Shown: positions 48,708 through 57,707, counted from the stretch's first letter. The stretch: DNA of 64,000 nucleotides from Catenulispora sp. MAP5-51 (GCF_041261205.1 NZ_JBGCCH010000007.1:248001-312000); one strand, 5' to 3'. The notes: generated from the sequence alone by a model not told the origin. Translations and numbers: made by a program.

Positions 48708-49460
48708 ATGAGCACTTTCGCACTGCGCCCCCGTCCGAAGCACGCCAGCGAGGGCACCAAGCGCCTGCGGCGCGCCCTGCCCCTCGTCACGTCCGCGGCG
48801 CTCAGCGCCTCACTGATCGCGTGCGCCGCCGGCACCGCGAACGCCGCTGTCCAGCCCGCCCAGCCCGGCCAGCCGGCGCAGAGCGCCCCGGGCTCGCTCG
48901 CCGCCGGCGACAGCGCCGCGGCCGTCGCGTCGCTGGTGACCGCGACGCACTACATCCACCTCAGCGACGGGCACTTCAGCCTCGACACCCTCGACGCCCG
49001 CAGGGCCGGCATCGACGCACAGTCCCTGGACGCCGCGAACGCCTTCGTCGCCAGCCTGAACAAGATCCCCGGCCACGCCGCCGCCCCGGCCGCCGGTGCG
49101 CACGGCACCGCGGTCGACTTCGCCGCGGCCGTCCCGGCCGCCGCCCAGAACACGACCATCACGGTCCTGCCCGGCATCACCCTCACGATCGGCAGCACCG
49201 GCGTCCAGCTGTCCATGACCAAGGAAGCGGTCGCCCAGGTCGAGAGCGTGGTCGGCTTCGGCCAGAACGTGGCCACCCTGGTCGGCGCCATCCTCACCGC
49301 CGCCCAGGTCCCGCTCGGCGGCCCGATAGCCACTATCGTCGCCGGTGCCCTGGGCCTGGGCAACGGCCTGCTGAAGATCTGCACGGCCGCCGACGGGAGC
49401 GCCACCTTCACCGTCCCGTGGCTCGGCATCCCCTCCTGCAGCGGGCTGACCATCTTCTAG
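48708..49460 (+). CDS. Secreted protein of unknown function
   Basis: 250 residues from the ATG of MSTFALRPRPK. A long signal region (PLVTSAALSASLIACAAGTA...ANA) is followed by an Ala/Gln/Pro stretch, then a body without recognisable family motifs. Hydrophobic segments near the C-terminus (VATLVGAILTAAQVPLGGPI, ATIVAGALGLGNGLLKICTA) and two Cys (CTAADGS, SCSGL) suggest an amphipathic or pore-like domain. It lies just upstream of the RHS toxin gene but is separated from it by a strong terminator. Function unknown. Confidence 0.7.
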   Translation: MSTFALRPRPKHASEGTKRLRRALPLVTSAALSASLIACAAGTANAAVQPAQPGQPAQSAPGSLAAGDSAAAVASLVTATHYIHLSDGHFSLDTLDARRAGIDAQSLDAANAFVASLNKIPGHAAAPAAGAHGTAVDFAAAVPAAAQNTTITVLPGITLTIGSTGVQLSMTKEAVAQVESVVGFGQNVATLVGAILTAAQVPLGGPIATIVAGALGLGNGLLKICTAADGSATFTVPWLGIPSCSGLTIF

Positions 49461-49489
49461 GGCGGGTGTTAGAACCAGCCGCGGGTACG

Positions 49490-49539
49490 CCGTGCGGGGT
49501 GGTGATTGCGCTTTCGGCGCGAGTCACCACCCCGTACGG
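49490..49539 (+). terminator. Terminator between secreted-protein and RHS genes
   Basis: 16-bp arms starting CCGTGCGGGGTGGTGA with one mismatch and an 18-base interior. Confidence 0.75.
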
Positions 49540-49592
49540 TGTATCAGAGGCCGTGGAAACGCGGTGAGGGCGTCCGGACAGGGGGATCGGGG

Positions 49593-52500
49593 ATGGCGCG
49601 TCCGACGGGGTGGGACATTCTGGGTTTGGATGGGGATCCGACTCCGGGCGTGGTGGAGTCGGTGCAGGCGTTGGCGAAGGAGTTCGGGGACTTCGCGCAT
49701 GACGTCGAGGCGGCGTACCACAATCTGAATTCGTTCGGGTCTGACGCGGCTGCGATGAAGTGGATCGGTCAGACCGCTGATGCGTTCAAGAATCAGTACG
49801 GTCCGCTGCCGGGGCGGCTTCAGAAGCTGTACACGTCCTACAGCGAAGCCTCCGATGCCTTGTCGGCGTATGCGCCGTTGCTTCAGGCCGCGCAGACCAA
49901 GGCCGACACAGCCCTGCGTCAGGCTCAGGACGCGCATGCCGATCTGCAACGTGCCACCACCACCGCGAACAACGCGGCGACAGATCTGAAGACGGCACAG
50001 CAGAACCAGGCCGCCAACCCCGATCAGAAGGCTGTCACCGATGCGCAGACCGCGCATGACACCGCCCAGACCAACCTGAACAACGCCAAGGCCAAGATGG
50101 CCGCTTTGACCAAGCTGGCCAACGACGCCTACAACGACCGCATCGAAGCGGCCAAGACCTGCGGCAGTGCCCTCGGACACGCGCAATCCGACGGCATCCA
50201 CAACAAGTCCTGGTGGGACCACGTCGGTGAGGACCTGTCCAAGTGGGGCGGGGAGATCGGGAAGATCGCCGGCGAACTCGCCCCGATCCTGGACATCATC
50301 GCCCTGGCCACCTCATGGATCCCCGGCGTGGACGTGGTCACGGCCGCGCTGGCCGAGATCGACAACATCGTCGCCATCGCCGGCACCGCGATGGCCACCA
50401 TCGGTGACGCGATGCAGGGCCACTGGGGCGACGCGCTGCTCGGTGCCGGCATGCTCGCGCTCACCTTCGTCGGCGGACGTGCGCTGGGCTCGGGTGCCGA
50501 AGACCTCGAAGGCGAAGCCGGGGCCCTGGAAGGGGAAGCGGGCGCGCTCGACGGCGAGGGCGGCGCGCTCGGCGACGACGCGCTCGAAGGCGACGGCGTC
50601 AGCAACTCCGACACCGGCGGCGACCCCGTGGACCTGGTCTCCGGCCGGATGGTGGCGTTGGAGACGGATCTGGAACTGCCCGGGGTGCTGCCGATCGTCC
50701 TGCGCCGCGCCTACGCCTCCGGCTACCGCACCGGGCGCCTGTTCGGCCCCGGGTGGTCCTCCACCCTCGATCAGCGGCTGTCGGTCAACGCCGCGGGCAT
50801 CCACCTCGCCGGCGACGACGGCCAGACGCTGCACTACCCCGTCCCGTCCGGCGACGAGGAGGTGCTCCCGGTCCGGGGCGCCCGCTGGCCGCTGGTGTGG
50901 GACCGCGCCGCCGACGAGATCCGCGTCACCGATCCGCGCGGCGGGCTGACCCGGCACTTCCCGCAGGTCCACTTCGAGGGCGAGAACGGCCAGATCCGCG
51001 ACCTCGCGCGCGTCACCGACCGCAACGGCAACCGCGTCGACATCGTGCGCGACGCGCAGGGTATGCCGACCGGCGTCGAGCACGACGGCTACCGGCTCGC
51101 CGTCGACTCCGCGGCGACCGCGAACGGTCCCCGCGTCGCCGCGATCCGGGTCCTGGACGGCAGCGAGCACGGCGTCGTCGTCAAGCGGTACGAGTACGAC
51201 GACCGCGGCCGCCTGACCGGGGTCGTCAACTCCTCCGGGCGGCCGTACACATACCACTGGGACGACGCCGACCGGATCACGGCGTGGGTGAACCGGGCCG
51301 GATTCCGTTACTCCTACGAGTACGACGACCGCGGCCGGGTGGTGCGCGGTACCGGCGCCGACGGCTACCTGTCGGGGGAGTTCTCCTACGATCCGGCGGC
51401 CAGGACGACTGTCTTCACGGACTCCCTCGGCCGCGCCAAGACGTATCACTATGACGTGCACGGCCATGTGGACCGCGTCATCGACGCGGACGGCGCCGCC
51501 CTCGTCTTCCACGACGACCTCTACGGCCGCCGGCTCCGGGGCACCGACCGGCGGGGGATGACCACCGTCTTCGACCGGGACGCGGCCGGGAACACGATCC
51601 GGGTCCGGCGGCCGGACGGCACGACGCTCAGCGCGGAATTCAACGCTCTGAACGCGCTGACCCTCCTGGTCCAGGCGGACGGGACGCGCTGGCGGCAGGA
51701 GCACGACGCCGCCGGGAACGTGGTCGCGCAGATCGACCCGCTCGAAGCCCGGACCGAGTTCGGCTACGACACCCGAGGCTCCCTGGTGTCGATCACCGAC
51801 GACGCCGGCGACCGCACCGTCTACGAGGCCGACGCGGCCGGCCAGACCGTGTCGGTGACCGGGCCCGACGGCGCGGTCCACCGGATCGCCCGGGACGCCT
51901 TCGGCCGGGCCGTCGCCGTGACCGGGCCGGACGGCGGCGTGACGCGCTATGAGTGGTCCGTCGAGGGCGGCCTCCGGTCCCGCGTCGGGCCCGACGGGGC
52001 GCGCGAGGAGTGGCAGACGGACGCCGACGGCGAACTCGTCGCGTACACGGACCAGCGCGGCGCCGTCACCCGCTACGAAGTCGGACCGTTCGGCACGGTG
52101 GCCGCACGGATCGAGGCCGACGCCGCGCGGTTCGAGTACCGGTACGACACCGAGATGCAGCTCGTGGCCGTCACCGGGCCGGGGCAGGTCCAGTGGGCCT
52201 ATACCTATGACCACAGCGGCAACCTGGTGCGGGAGACCGACTACAACGGCCGCAGCCTCCTCTACACCTACGACGCCGACGGCTGGCTCACGGAGTCGGT
52301 CGACGCTTTGGGCCACAGGACGGTCTTCAGCCGCGATCCGCTGGGGCGCGTCGTCGGCCGCCAGACCGTGGACGCCGAATTCGCCTACGGCTACGACCCG
52401 AACGGCCGGATGCTGTTCGCCTCGGGGGCCGGCTCGCGGCTCGACTACGCCTACGACGCCCGCGGCAGGGTCGTGGCGGAGACGGTCGACGGCCGGACGA

Positions 52501-54095
52501 CGCGGTCCGGATACGACGCCATGGGTCGGCGCGTCGCCCGCGTCACCCCGGCCGGTGCCGAGTCTTCCTGGCGGTATGACGCCAAGAGCCGGCCCGTCGT
52601 CTTCGCGGCGGGAGATGTCGAGCAGCACATCCGGTACGACATCAGCGGTCGTGAGACCAGCCGGCTGCTGGGAGCCGGGGGCGCGGTGCTGTCCCGGGAC
52701 TTCGACGCCGCCGGCCGGGTCGCCGTCGAGCAGATCAGCATGCTGGCTTCCCCGGGTTCTCCTGCTTCCCAGGCTTCTCCGGCTTCTCAGGCATCGCCGG
52801 GCTCTGGCCACACGTCCCTGAGCCGCTCCTACGCCTACCACGCGGACGGCATCCCGGCCGCCATGACCGACTCGCTGCGCGGGCGGCAGGAGTACGTGGC
52901 CGATCCGCGCGGCCGGATCTCCGAGGTCCGGAGCTCGCAGGGCGGCGGAGAGTCGTACTCGTACGACGGGTTCGGCACCGTGGTCCTGGCAGCCCACGAG
53001 ACGCAGGCGGACAGCGCCGGAGGCCGTGACGTGAGCGGCACCCGCGTGCTCCGCGCGGGGCGCGTCCACTACGACTACGACGCGGCCGGCCGCGTCGTCC
53101 GGATCCGCCGGCGGACGCTGTCCGGCCAGGTGCGGATCCAGACCTTCGTCTGGGACGCCGACGGCCGGCTGAAGCAGGCCGGCCTGCCCGACGGCTCGGC
53201 GTGGCACTACCGCTACGACCCGCTCGGCCGGCGGCTGGCCAAGCAGCACGTCCTGGCCGACGGTTCCGAGGCCGAGCGCGTCGAGTTCGCCTGGGACGGA
53301 CCGCGGCTGATCGAGCAGACCAGCGTCGACGCCGGCGGCCGGGCCACCGCGGTGACGTGGGACTACGACCCGGACAGCGGCCTGCCGGCGGCGCAGCGGC
53401 GGCGCTCCTGGGCCGCGGACGCCCCGCAGGAGCAGGTCGACGAGGTGTTCCACACGATCGTCACCGACCTGGCCGGCATGCCCACCGAACTCGTCACCCC
53501 CGACGGCCGGGTCGCCTGGTATCAGACCACCGACTTGTTCGGCCGGTCCACTTTCATCGCGACCGACACCGGCACCGAGACCGAATGCCCGCTCCGCTTC
53601 GCCGGCCAGTACTTCGACGACGAGACCGGCCTGCACTACAACGTGCAGCGGTACTACGACCCCTCCATCGCGGCCTACCTGAGCCCCGACCCGCTCGGCC
53701 TGGCGCCGGCCCTCAACGACCACGCCTACGTCGCGAACCCGCTGACCATGGTCGACCCGCTCGGTCTGGCCTCGGGCCCGCGCGTTCCGTCGCCCCCGTT
53801 CTCCGCCGGCGGCTACAGCACGCCGGGCAACAACCAAGAGCTGAACGTGGACGACATGCTCAAGGCCGGCGAGGACTGGCTCGGCCCGGGTTACACCGAG
53901 CCGAGGGCGGGCAGCGGCCGCTTCGTGTCGTCGGACGGCAGTCGCGTCTTCCGCATGGGCGACAGCGATATCCTCGGGCAGCACGGCGGCGGCCCGCACT
54001 GCAACTTCGAGTACTTGGAACCCGACCCCAGGACCGGTCGCATGGCGGTGACGCAGAACGACCACGTCTACTTCACAAACGGATGCATCCAATGA
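49593..54095 (+). CDS. RHS/YD-repeat polymorphic toxin with N-terminal secretion-type helical domain
   Basis: 1500 residues, GGGGGATCGGGG before ATG. Residues 1-200 are long helices with Ala/Gln/Asp heptads (VVESVQALAKEFGDFAHDVE, AMKWIGQTADAFKNQYGPLP), like the putative T7SS-secreted domains of Streptomyces RHS proteins. A hydrophobic segment follows (LDIIALATSWIPGVDVVTAA), then an Ala/Glu/Gly repeat linker and a DUF6531 start (GGDPVDLVSGRMV). About 900 residues of YD repeats (YEYDDRGRL, YTYDADGWL) follow, interrupted by a Ser/Pro/Gln insert. The RHS core box RFAGQYFDDETGLHYNVQRY, then DPLGL, ends the shell. The last ~105 residues are the variable toxin tip (RVFRMGDSDI, GQHGGGPHCNFEY, NDHVYFTN), which I cannot assign with confidence. 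Confidence 0.88.
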   Translation: MARPTGWDILGLDGDPTPGVVESVQALAKEFGDFAHDVEAAYHNLNSFGSDAAAMKWIGQTADAFKNQYGPLPGRLQKLYTSYSEASDALSAYAPLLQAAQTKADTALRQAQDAHADLQRATTTANNAATDLKTAQQNQAANPDQKAVTDAQTAHDTAQTNLNNAKAKMAALTKLANDAYNDRIEAAKTCGSALGHAQSDGIHNKSWWDHVGEDLSKWGGEIGKIAGELAPILDIIALATSWIPGVDVVTAALAEIDNIVAIAGTAMATIGDAMQGHWGDALLGAGMLALTFVGGRALGSGAEDLEGEAGALEGEAGALDGEGGALGDDALEGDGVSNSDTGGDPVDLVSGRMVALETDLELPGVLPIVLRRAYASGYRTGRLFGPGWSSTLDQRLSVNAAGIHLAGDDGQTLHYPVPSGDEEVLPVRGARWPLVWDRAADEIRVTDPRGGLTRHFPQVHFEGENGQIRDLARVTDRNGNRVDIVRDAQGMPTGVEHDGYRLAVDSAATANGPRVAAIRVLDGSEHGVVVKRYEYDDRGRLTGVVNSSGRPYTYHWDDADRITAWVNRAGFRYSYEYDDRGRVVRGTGADGYLSGEFSYDPAARTTVFTDSLGRAKTYHYDVHGHVDRVIDADGAALVFHDDLYGRRLRGTDRRGMTTVFDRDAAGNTIRVRRPDGTTLSAEFNALNALTLLVQADGTRWRQEHDAAGNVVAQIDPLEARTEFGYDTRGSLVSITDDAGDRTVYEADAAGQTVSVTGPDGAVHRIARDAFGRAVAVTGPDGGVTRYEWSVEGGLRSRVGPDGAREEWQTDADGELVAYTDQRGAVTRYEVGPFGTVAARIEADAARFEYRYDTEMQLVAVTGPGQVQWAYTYDHSGNLVRETDYNGRSLLYTYDADGWLTESVDALGHRTVFSRDPLGRVVGRQTVDAEFAYGYDPNGRMLFASGAGSRLDYAYDARGRVVAETVDGRTTRSGYDAMGRRVARVTPAGAESSWRYDAKSRPVVFAAGDVEQHIRYDISGRETSRLLGAGGAVLSRDFDAAGRVAVEQISMLASPGSPASQASPASQASPGSGHTSLSRSYAYHADGIPAAMTDSLRGRQEYVADPRGRISEVRSSQGGGESYSYDGFGTVVLAAHETQADSAGGRDVSGTRVLRAGRVHYDYDAAGRVVRIRRRTLSGQVRIQTFVWDADGRLKQAGLPDGSAWHYRYDPLGRRLAKQHVLADGSEAERVEFAWDGPRLIEQTSVDAGGRATAVTWDYDPDSGLPAAQRRRSWAADAPQEQVDEVFHTIVTDLAGMPTELVTPDGRVAWYQTTDLFGRSTFIATDTGTETECPLRFAGQYFDDETGLHYNVQRYYDPSIAAYLSPDPLGLAPALNDHAYVANPLTMVDPLGLASGPRVPSPPFSAGGYSTPGNNQELNVDDMLKAGEDWLGPGYTEPRAGSGRFVSSDGSRVFRMGDSDILGQHGGGPHCNFEYLEPDPRTGRMAVTQNDHVYFTNGCIQ

Positions 54096-54367
54096 CCGAA
54101 CGGCACGTCGAGGTACCGGACTACGAGCCGGGCGGACCCCTGCGCTTCGCCTGGGCGGAGGGATTCCGCATCGAGGTCGACGCCTCGGCCGGCGAGGTCG
54201 TCGTCCGGGCCAACAGCGCCGGCCTGGTGTCCCTCGCGCAGCACTGCCTGACCCTGGCCCAGGCGGCCGTGCCGGCCGGGAGCCATCTGCACCTGACCGA
54301 CTCGGTCGAGCTGGAGCCGGGGTCCGGGGACCTGATCATCGAGCGGGCGGCCGACGACGAGGACTGA
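54092..54367 (+). CDS. Candidate immunity protein for the RHS toxin (Imm32-like)
   Basis: 91 residues. Its ATG overlaps the toxin stop (ATGA), the standard toxin-immunity layout. The sequence is acidic (pattern FRIEVDASAGEVVVRANSA, QHCLTLAQAAVPAGSHLHLT, LEPGSGDLIIERAADDED) with a His-x-His segment. Size and the GS.LHL.......L.PGS..L.I pattern resemble the Imm32 family as I recall it; this should be treated as tentative. Expected role: cytoplasmic neutralisation of the C-terminal toxin domain. Its stop region is followed by a four-unit 15-bp tandem repeat. Confidence 0.75.
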   Translation: MTERHVEVPDYEPGGPLRFAWAEGFRIEVDASAGEVVVRANSAGLVSLAQHCLTLAQAAVPAGSHLHLTDSVELEPGSGDLIIERAADDED

Positions 54368-54418
54368 GTTGGCGAGGACTGAGCTGGCGAGGACTGACCG
54401 GCCGAGGACTGAGCTGGC
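54359..54418 (+). repeat. Four 15-bp tandem repeats starting at the immunity gene stop
   Basis: GAGGACTGAGTTGGC, GAGGACTGAGCTGGC, GAGGACTGACCGGCC, GAGGACTGAGCTGGC lie head to tail. The first unit holds the real TGA stop and each later unit repeats an in-frame TGA. Confidence 0.95.
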
Positions 54419-54490
54419 GCCCCGTCATTCCGTACCCGCCTACGTGGTTTCGCCGATGCGGGCCCGTGGAGGGGACGCGAAACTCGCAAG

Positions 54491-54787
54491 ATGCCAGAAC
54501 AGACCACCATCCGCGTCAATGGAAAGCACAGCCCGATGGCGTGGCTGCTCTACCTGACCAAGCTCACCATCGAAGTCGACGGCACGCCGCAGCCGGGCTC
54601 CTGGGGAGACCGCACCGTCTCGGTCGCGCCCGGGCGGCACGAGGTGAAGGTCTACTTCAAGTACCTCGCCAAGTCGCGCTGCTGCGAGGCCGGCGTCACG
54701 GTCGACACGACCACCGGCCCGGTCTCCATGCAGTACCGGACCCCGATGATGATGACCGCGCCCGGGCGCCTCACCGTCCTGGGCTGA
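54491..54787 (+). CDS. Small protein of unknown function in the toxin locus
   Basis: 98 residues. Beta-rich sequence (TTIRVNGKHSPM, LTIEVDGTPQPGSWGDRTVS, RHEVKVYFKYLAKSRCCEAG, GPVSMQYRTPMMM). The repeated strand-turn-strand pattern resembles PEGA-like or Ig-like small domains; there is no signal peptide. Its location just after the toxin and immunity genes suggests an accessory or second immunity factor, but this is only positional. The ATG has a weak upstream GGAGGGGACG, ~18 bases away. Confidence 0.65.
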   Translation: MPEQTTIRVNGKHSPMAWLLYLTKLTIEVDGTPQPGSWGDRTVSVAPGRHEVKVYFKYLAKSRCCEAGVTVDTTTGPVSMQYRTPMMMTAPGRLTVLG

Positions 54788-54815
54788 GGCCCGGGTCACT
54801 GAGGCACCGGAACGG

Positions 54816-54841
54816 AGCCCCAAGCCGGGGGGCTTGGGGCT
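54816..54841. terminator. Bidirectional terminator between small unknown gene and S53 stump
   Basis: Perfect 11-bp stem AGCCCCAAGCC with GGGG loop. Confidence 0.85.
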
Positions 54842-54858
54842 GGATCCGGGCCTGCCGC

Positions 54859-55249
54859 TCAGCGCTTGTACGGCACCGCCACCCGGTCCGCGGTGGACCG
54901 CTTGCCCTCGCCGAGCAGCTGGTCGGCGCGCGCTGCCGTTCGCCGGGAGTTTGTAGGCGCTGGTGAGGTCGCTCGGCGACAGGCCGGCGGGGGCCGCGGC
55001 GGCCATCAGGCCCTTGACACTCGCGGCGCCCTTGACCGAGTCGACACGCAGGGCGAAGCAGCGGTCGACGCCCTTGGCCGTCGGCGCCGAGCAGGCTTGG
55101 GTGACGGCAGGTGTGGAATCTGTGACGGGAGCCGCCGCGGCCGCCGGCGACGACACCGCGAAGGCGGGGACCTGTGCCGCGGCGAACACCCCCAGCGACG
55201 TCACGACGAGGAACGAAACAGGCGCGCGCAGACGCCCACGTCTCAGCAT
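54859..55249 (-). pseudogene. Truncated S53 protease gene (5' part only) fused to another gene end
   Basis: The frame starts with a signal peptide (FLVVTSLGVFAAAQVPAFAV) and a pro-segment with TAKGVDRCFALRVDS, then GLSPSDLTSAYKLPANG. The last motif matches the start of the S53 catalytic domain in the window's two intact proteases (GFGPADLRSAYNLPANGG). The similarity stops at about 54940. A different frame then reads ADQLLGEGKRSTADRVAVPY and a stop, which looks like the C-terminus of an unrelated protein. All catalytic residues are missing, so the gene is dead as a protease. Confidence 0.85.
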
Positions 55250-55458
55250 GGTCGAAACCCTTCGGTCGTAGGCGGAGAGCGCGTCGGGTAATCAAGGCCC
55301 GGACTCCAGCGGTCCTGGCAAACGCGGCCCTGCGGCTGAGTATGCGTCTAGTGAACAGAGCGCGGCGATTGGTCAGATGGGTGAATTAACACTGTGCGGA
55401 ATGGCACGATCGGCCCCCGAAGTACCGGAACGTCCCCGTCCGATTCGTCGAGCGTTTT

Positions 55459-55476
55459 ATATCAAAGCTTTGATAT
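55459..55476. promoter_or_regulatory. Perfect 18-bp AT-rich palindrome upstream of CWB2 gene
   Basis: ATATCAAAGCTTTGATAT is an exact palindrome about 170 bp before the CWB2 gene start, in a 400-bp gene-free gap (55250-55649) that is notably AT-richer than its surroundings. Likely an operator. Confidence 0.6.
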
Positions 55477-55593
55477 CTTTGGGCGCGGGGCGCTGGGCGT
55501 CGACGTCATAACGCCCGTGTTTCTCGTGACTATCTACGCCAGTTGTGTGATGCGGTATATCCGGGTGTGGACTGCCCCCGCCGGGGTTGTATT

Positions 55594-55619
55594 CTGCGTT
55601 TCTCTGGTGTCGAACGCAG
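55594..55619 (+). promoter_or_regulatory. Leader hairpin before CWB2 gene
   Basis: CTGCGTT and AACGCAG form a 7-bp stem with 12-base loop, 30 bp before the TTG start. It may influence translation or RNA stability. Confidence 0.4.
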
Positions 55620-55649
55620 TGTCGACATCCATTTCCGGGGAGGGAAATC

Positions 55650-57659
55650 TTGTCCAGCAAGTTCAATCGGAAGCCAGTGGCGGTCGCCGCTCTCGTCGCT
55701 TCCTCCATCGGCACCGTCCTCGCCGCCGGGGGCGCGGCGCACGCGACCACCTACGGTGGTAACGGGGCGAACCCGGTGACGATCACCGTCGGCGGCGCCA
55801 TCCACGTCGTCGGCGGCGGCACGGTCGCGCTGCCGGCCGGCGCCCACGACGTCTCGTGGGCCGGCCAGGGCGGCCGGTTCGCCTACATCGGTGCCGACAA
55901 CGGCGTCTACACCGCCGACTTCAACGGCGCCAACGTCATCAAGATCGCTCAGGCCACGGCGCCGTCGCACACGGTCTGGGACGTCAGCAGCGAGGCCGTG
56001 TACTGGACCGAGGGCACCGGTGCCGGCGCCAAGGTCGTCGGCGCGCTGGCCAACGGCAACTCGCTGGGCACCGAGCGTCCGACCTGGGACCTGATCTCGT
56101 CGGCGCCGGCGGGTCTGGGTCTGAGCAACGCCGACGTGGCCGGCGACCAGATCGGCAGCACCGTGGTGCAGACCACGGACCAGAGCGGCAACACCGGTAT
56201 CGGTCTGGCGACCTACAACTCCGCCGGGCAGCAGAGCTTCGCCACGGTCGTGGCTCCGGACGTCGCCACCAAGGGCGGCTCGGCGCCGACGATCTCGGCC
56301 GACGGCAAGACCATCGTCTTCGTCCGGACCGACGCCAACAACGACGCGCAGCTGTTCGCGACGTCCCTGCAGAACAACGCCTGGTCCGCGCCGAAGCAGA
56401 TCACCTGGAACACCGGCGCGCACGCCACGCCGATCTTCGAGGCCGCCACGCAGACCGACACCCAGGCCGTCTCCGACCAGACCGTCGCCTTCGAGTACAC
56501 CGCCCGCACCGGCACCGCGACCACCGGCACTTACTCGGTGGACGTGGCGGCGGCGCTGGCCGCCGCGACGCCGGCTCCGCAGCTGGAGAAGAGCGTCTCG
56601 GGAGACAGCGGCGGCCTGGCCGTGCGCACCGACAACCCGGGCCACGTCTTCCGGTTCGCCGGTTCCGACCGCATCGACACCGCGGTCCTGACCTCCCACG
56701 AGACCTGGCGGACGGTCAACGCGGGCGCCAGCGACACGCGCCAGCAGGCCCAGTCGGTCGTTCTGAGCCGTTCCGACGACTTCGCCGACGCCCTCGGCGG
56801 CTCGTCGCTGGCCGCGCACAAGGGCGGCCCGCTGCTGCTCACCCCCACCGCGTCGCTGAACACCGAGACGCTGAACGAGATCAAGCGGGTCCTGCCGGCC
56901 CACGGCACGGTCTACGTCCTCGGCGGCACCGCGGCCATCTCGCCGGCGGTCCAGACCGCGCTGACCCGGGCGGGCTACACCGTCAGCCGCATCGCCGGCG
57001 CGGACCGGTTCGAGACCGCGGTCAAGATCGCGAACGCGGTCTCCCCCAACGCCTCGGACGTGCTGCTCGCCACCGGCACGAACTTCGCGGACGCGCTGTC
57101 CGCGGGTGCGGCGGCCGGTTCCTACACCGGTATGACCGTGGTCCTGACCAACGGCAACACCATGCCGGCCTCGACCGAGTCCTACCTGGAGGGCAAGGCC
57201 AACAGCGGCCAGCTCCACTACCTGGCCGCCGTCGGCGGGGCGGCGAACAACGCCCTCAAGGCCGCCAAGTGGTCCGGCTACGACGCCCTGGTCGGCACCG
57301 ACCGGTACCAGACGTCCTACATGGTGGCCCACGAGATCTTCGGCGCCTTCGGCGCCGTCGGTGTCGCCACCGGTGTGACCTGGCCGGACTCGCTGTCCGG
57401 CGGCGCGCTGATGGGCAACCGCCAGGGCCCGCTGCTGCTGGTGAACCCGGTGACCGGCCTCAGCCCGGCCGACAACGCCCTGATCGACGCCAACCGCGGC
57501 GCCGCGAACTGGGCCTTCGTGTTCGGCGGGACCAAGGCCCTGCCGCTGCGCGTCGACCAGCAGCTGGCGGCGGACGTCGCCACCGCCTCGGGTTCCGGGG
57601 ACAGCGCCGGCCACCCGGCGGCTTCGCACCTGTCGACGCCGCACGTCGCGCGGGGCTGA
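55650..57659 (+). CDS. Secreted CWB2 (cell wall-binding) protein with propeller-like N-terminal region
   Basis: 669 residues from a TTG with GGGGAGGGAAATC upstream. Signal peptide (VAVAALVASSIGTVLAAGGA...HA). Residues ~35-330 contain repeated strands with Asp/Ser/Trp (DVSWAGQGGRFAYIGADNGV, WDLISSAPAGLGLSNADVAG, ISADGKTIVFVRTDANNDAQ), as in TolB-like beta-propellers. Three CWB2 repeats follow: FRFAGSDRIDTAVLTS through YVLGGTAAISPAVQ; RIAGADRFETAVKIANA; and LVGTDRYQTSYMVAHE through AFVFGGTKALPLRV. Probably a surface protein held to wall polymers by the CWB2 trimer; function of the propeller unknown. Followed by AACAAAG repeats and a strong TTCG-loop terminator. Confidence 0.87.
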   Translation: MSSKFNRKPVAVAALVASSIGTVLAAGGAAHATTYGGNGANPVTITVGGAIHVVGGGTVALPAGAHDVSWAGQGGRFAYIGADNGVYTADFNGANVIKIAQATAPSHTVWDVSSEAVYWTEGTGAGAKVVGALANGNSLGTERPTWDLISSAPAGLGLSNADVAGDQIGSTVVQTTDQSGNTGIGLATYNSAGQQSFATVVAPDVATKGGSAPTISADGKTIVFVRTDANNDAQLFATSLQNNAWSAPKQITWNTGAHATPIFEAATQTDTQAVSDQTVAFEYTARTGTATTGTYSVDVAAALAAATPAPQLEKSVSGDSGGLAVRTDNPGHVFRFAGSDRIDTAVLTSHETWRTVNAGASDTRQQAQSVVLSRSDDFADALGGSSLAAHKGGPLLLTPTASLNTETLNEIKRVLPAHGTVYVLGGTAAISPAVQTALTRAGYTVSRIAGADRFETAVKIANAVSPNASDVLLATGTNFADALSAGAAAGSYTGMTVVLTNGNTMPASTESYLEGKANSGQLHYLAAVGGAANNALKAAKWSGYDALVGTDRYQTSYMVAHEIFGAFGAVGVATGVTWPDSLSGGALMGNRQGPLLLVNPVTGLSPADNALIDANRGAANWAFVFGGTKALPLRVDQQLAADVATASGSGDSAGHPAASHLSTPHVARG

Positions 57660-57678
57660 GCTCTAAAGGGTTGAGCTG

Positions 57679-57706
57679 AACAAAGAACAAAGAACAAAGA
57701 ACAAAG
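57679..57706 (+). repeat. Four AACAAAG tandem repeats after the CWB2 gene
   Basis: Exact 7-bp unit repeated four times head to tail, 19 bp past the stop, in a high G+C genome. Another 3'-end micro-repeat. Confidence 0.95.
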
Positions 57707-57707
57707 C

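Noticed and set aside
50313-54092. A 1259-codon minus-strand frame opposite the RHS gene
   Set aside because: Mirror frame of YD-repeat DNA; no protein-like domain and no start signal.
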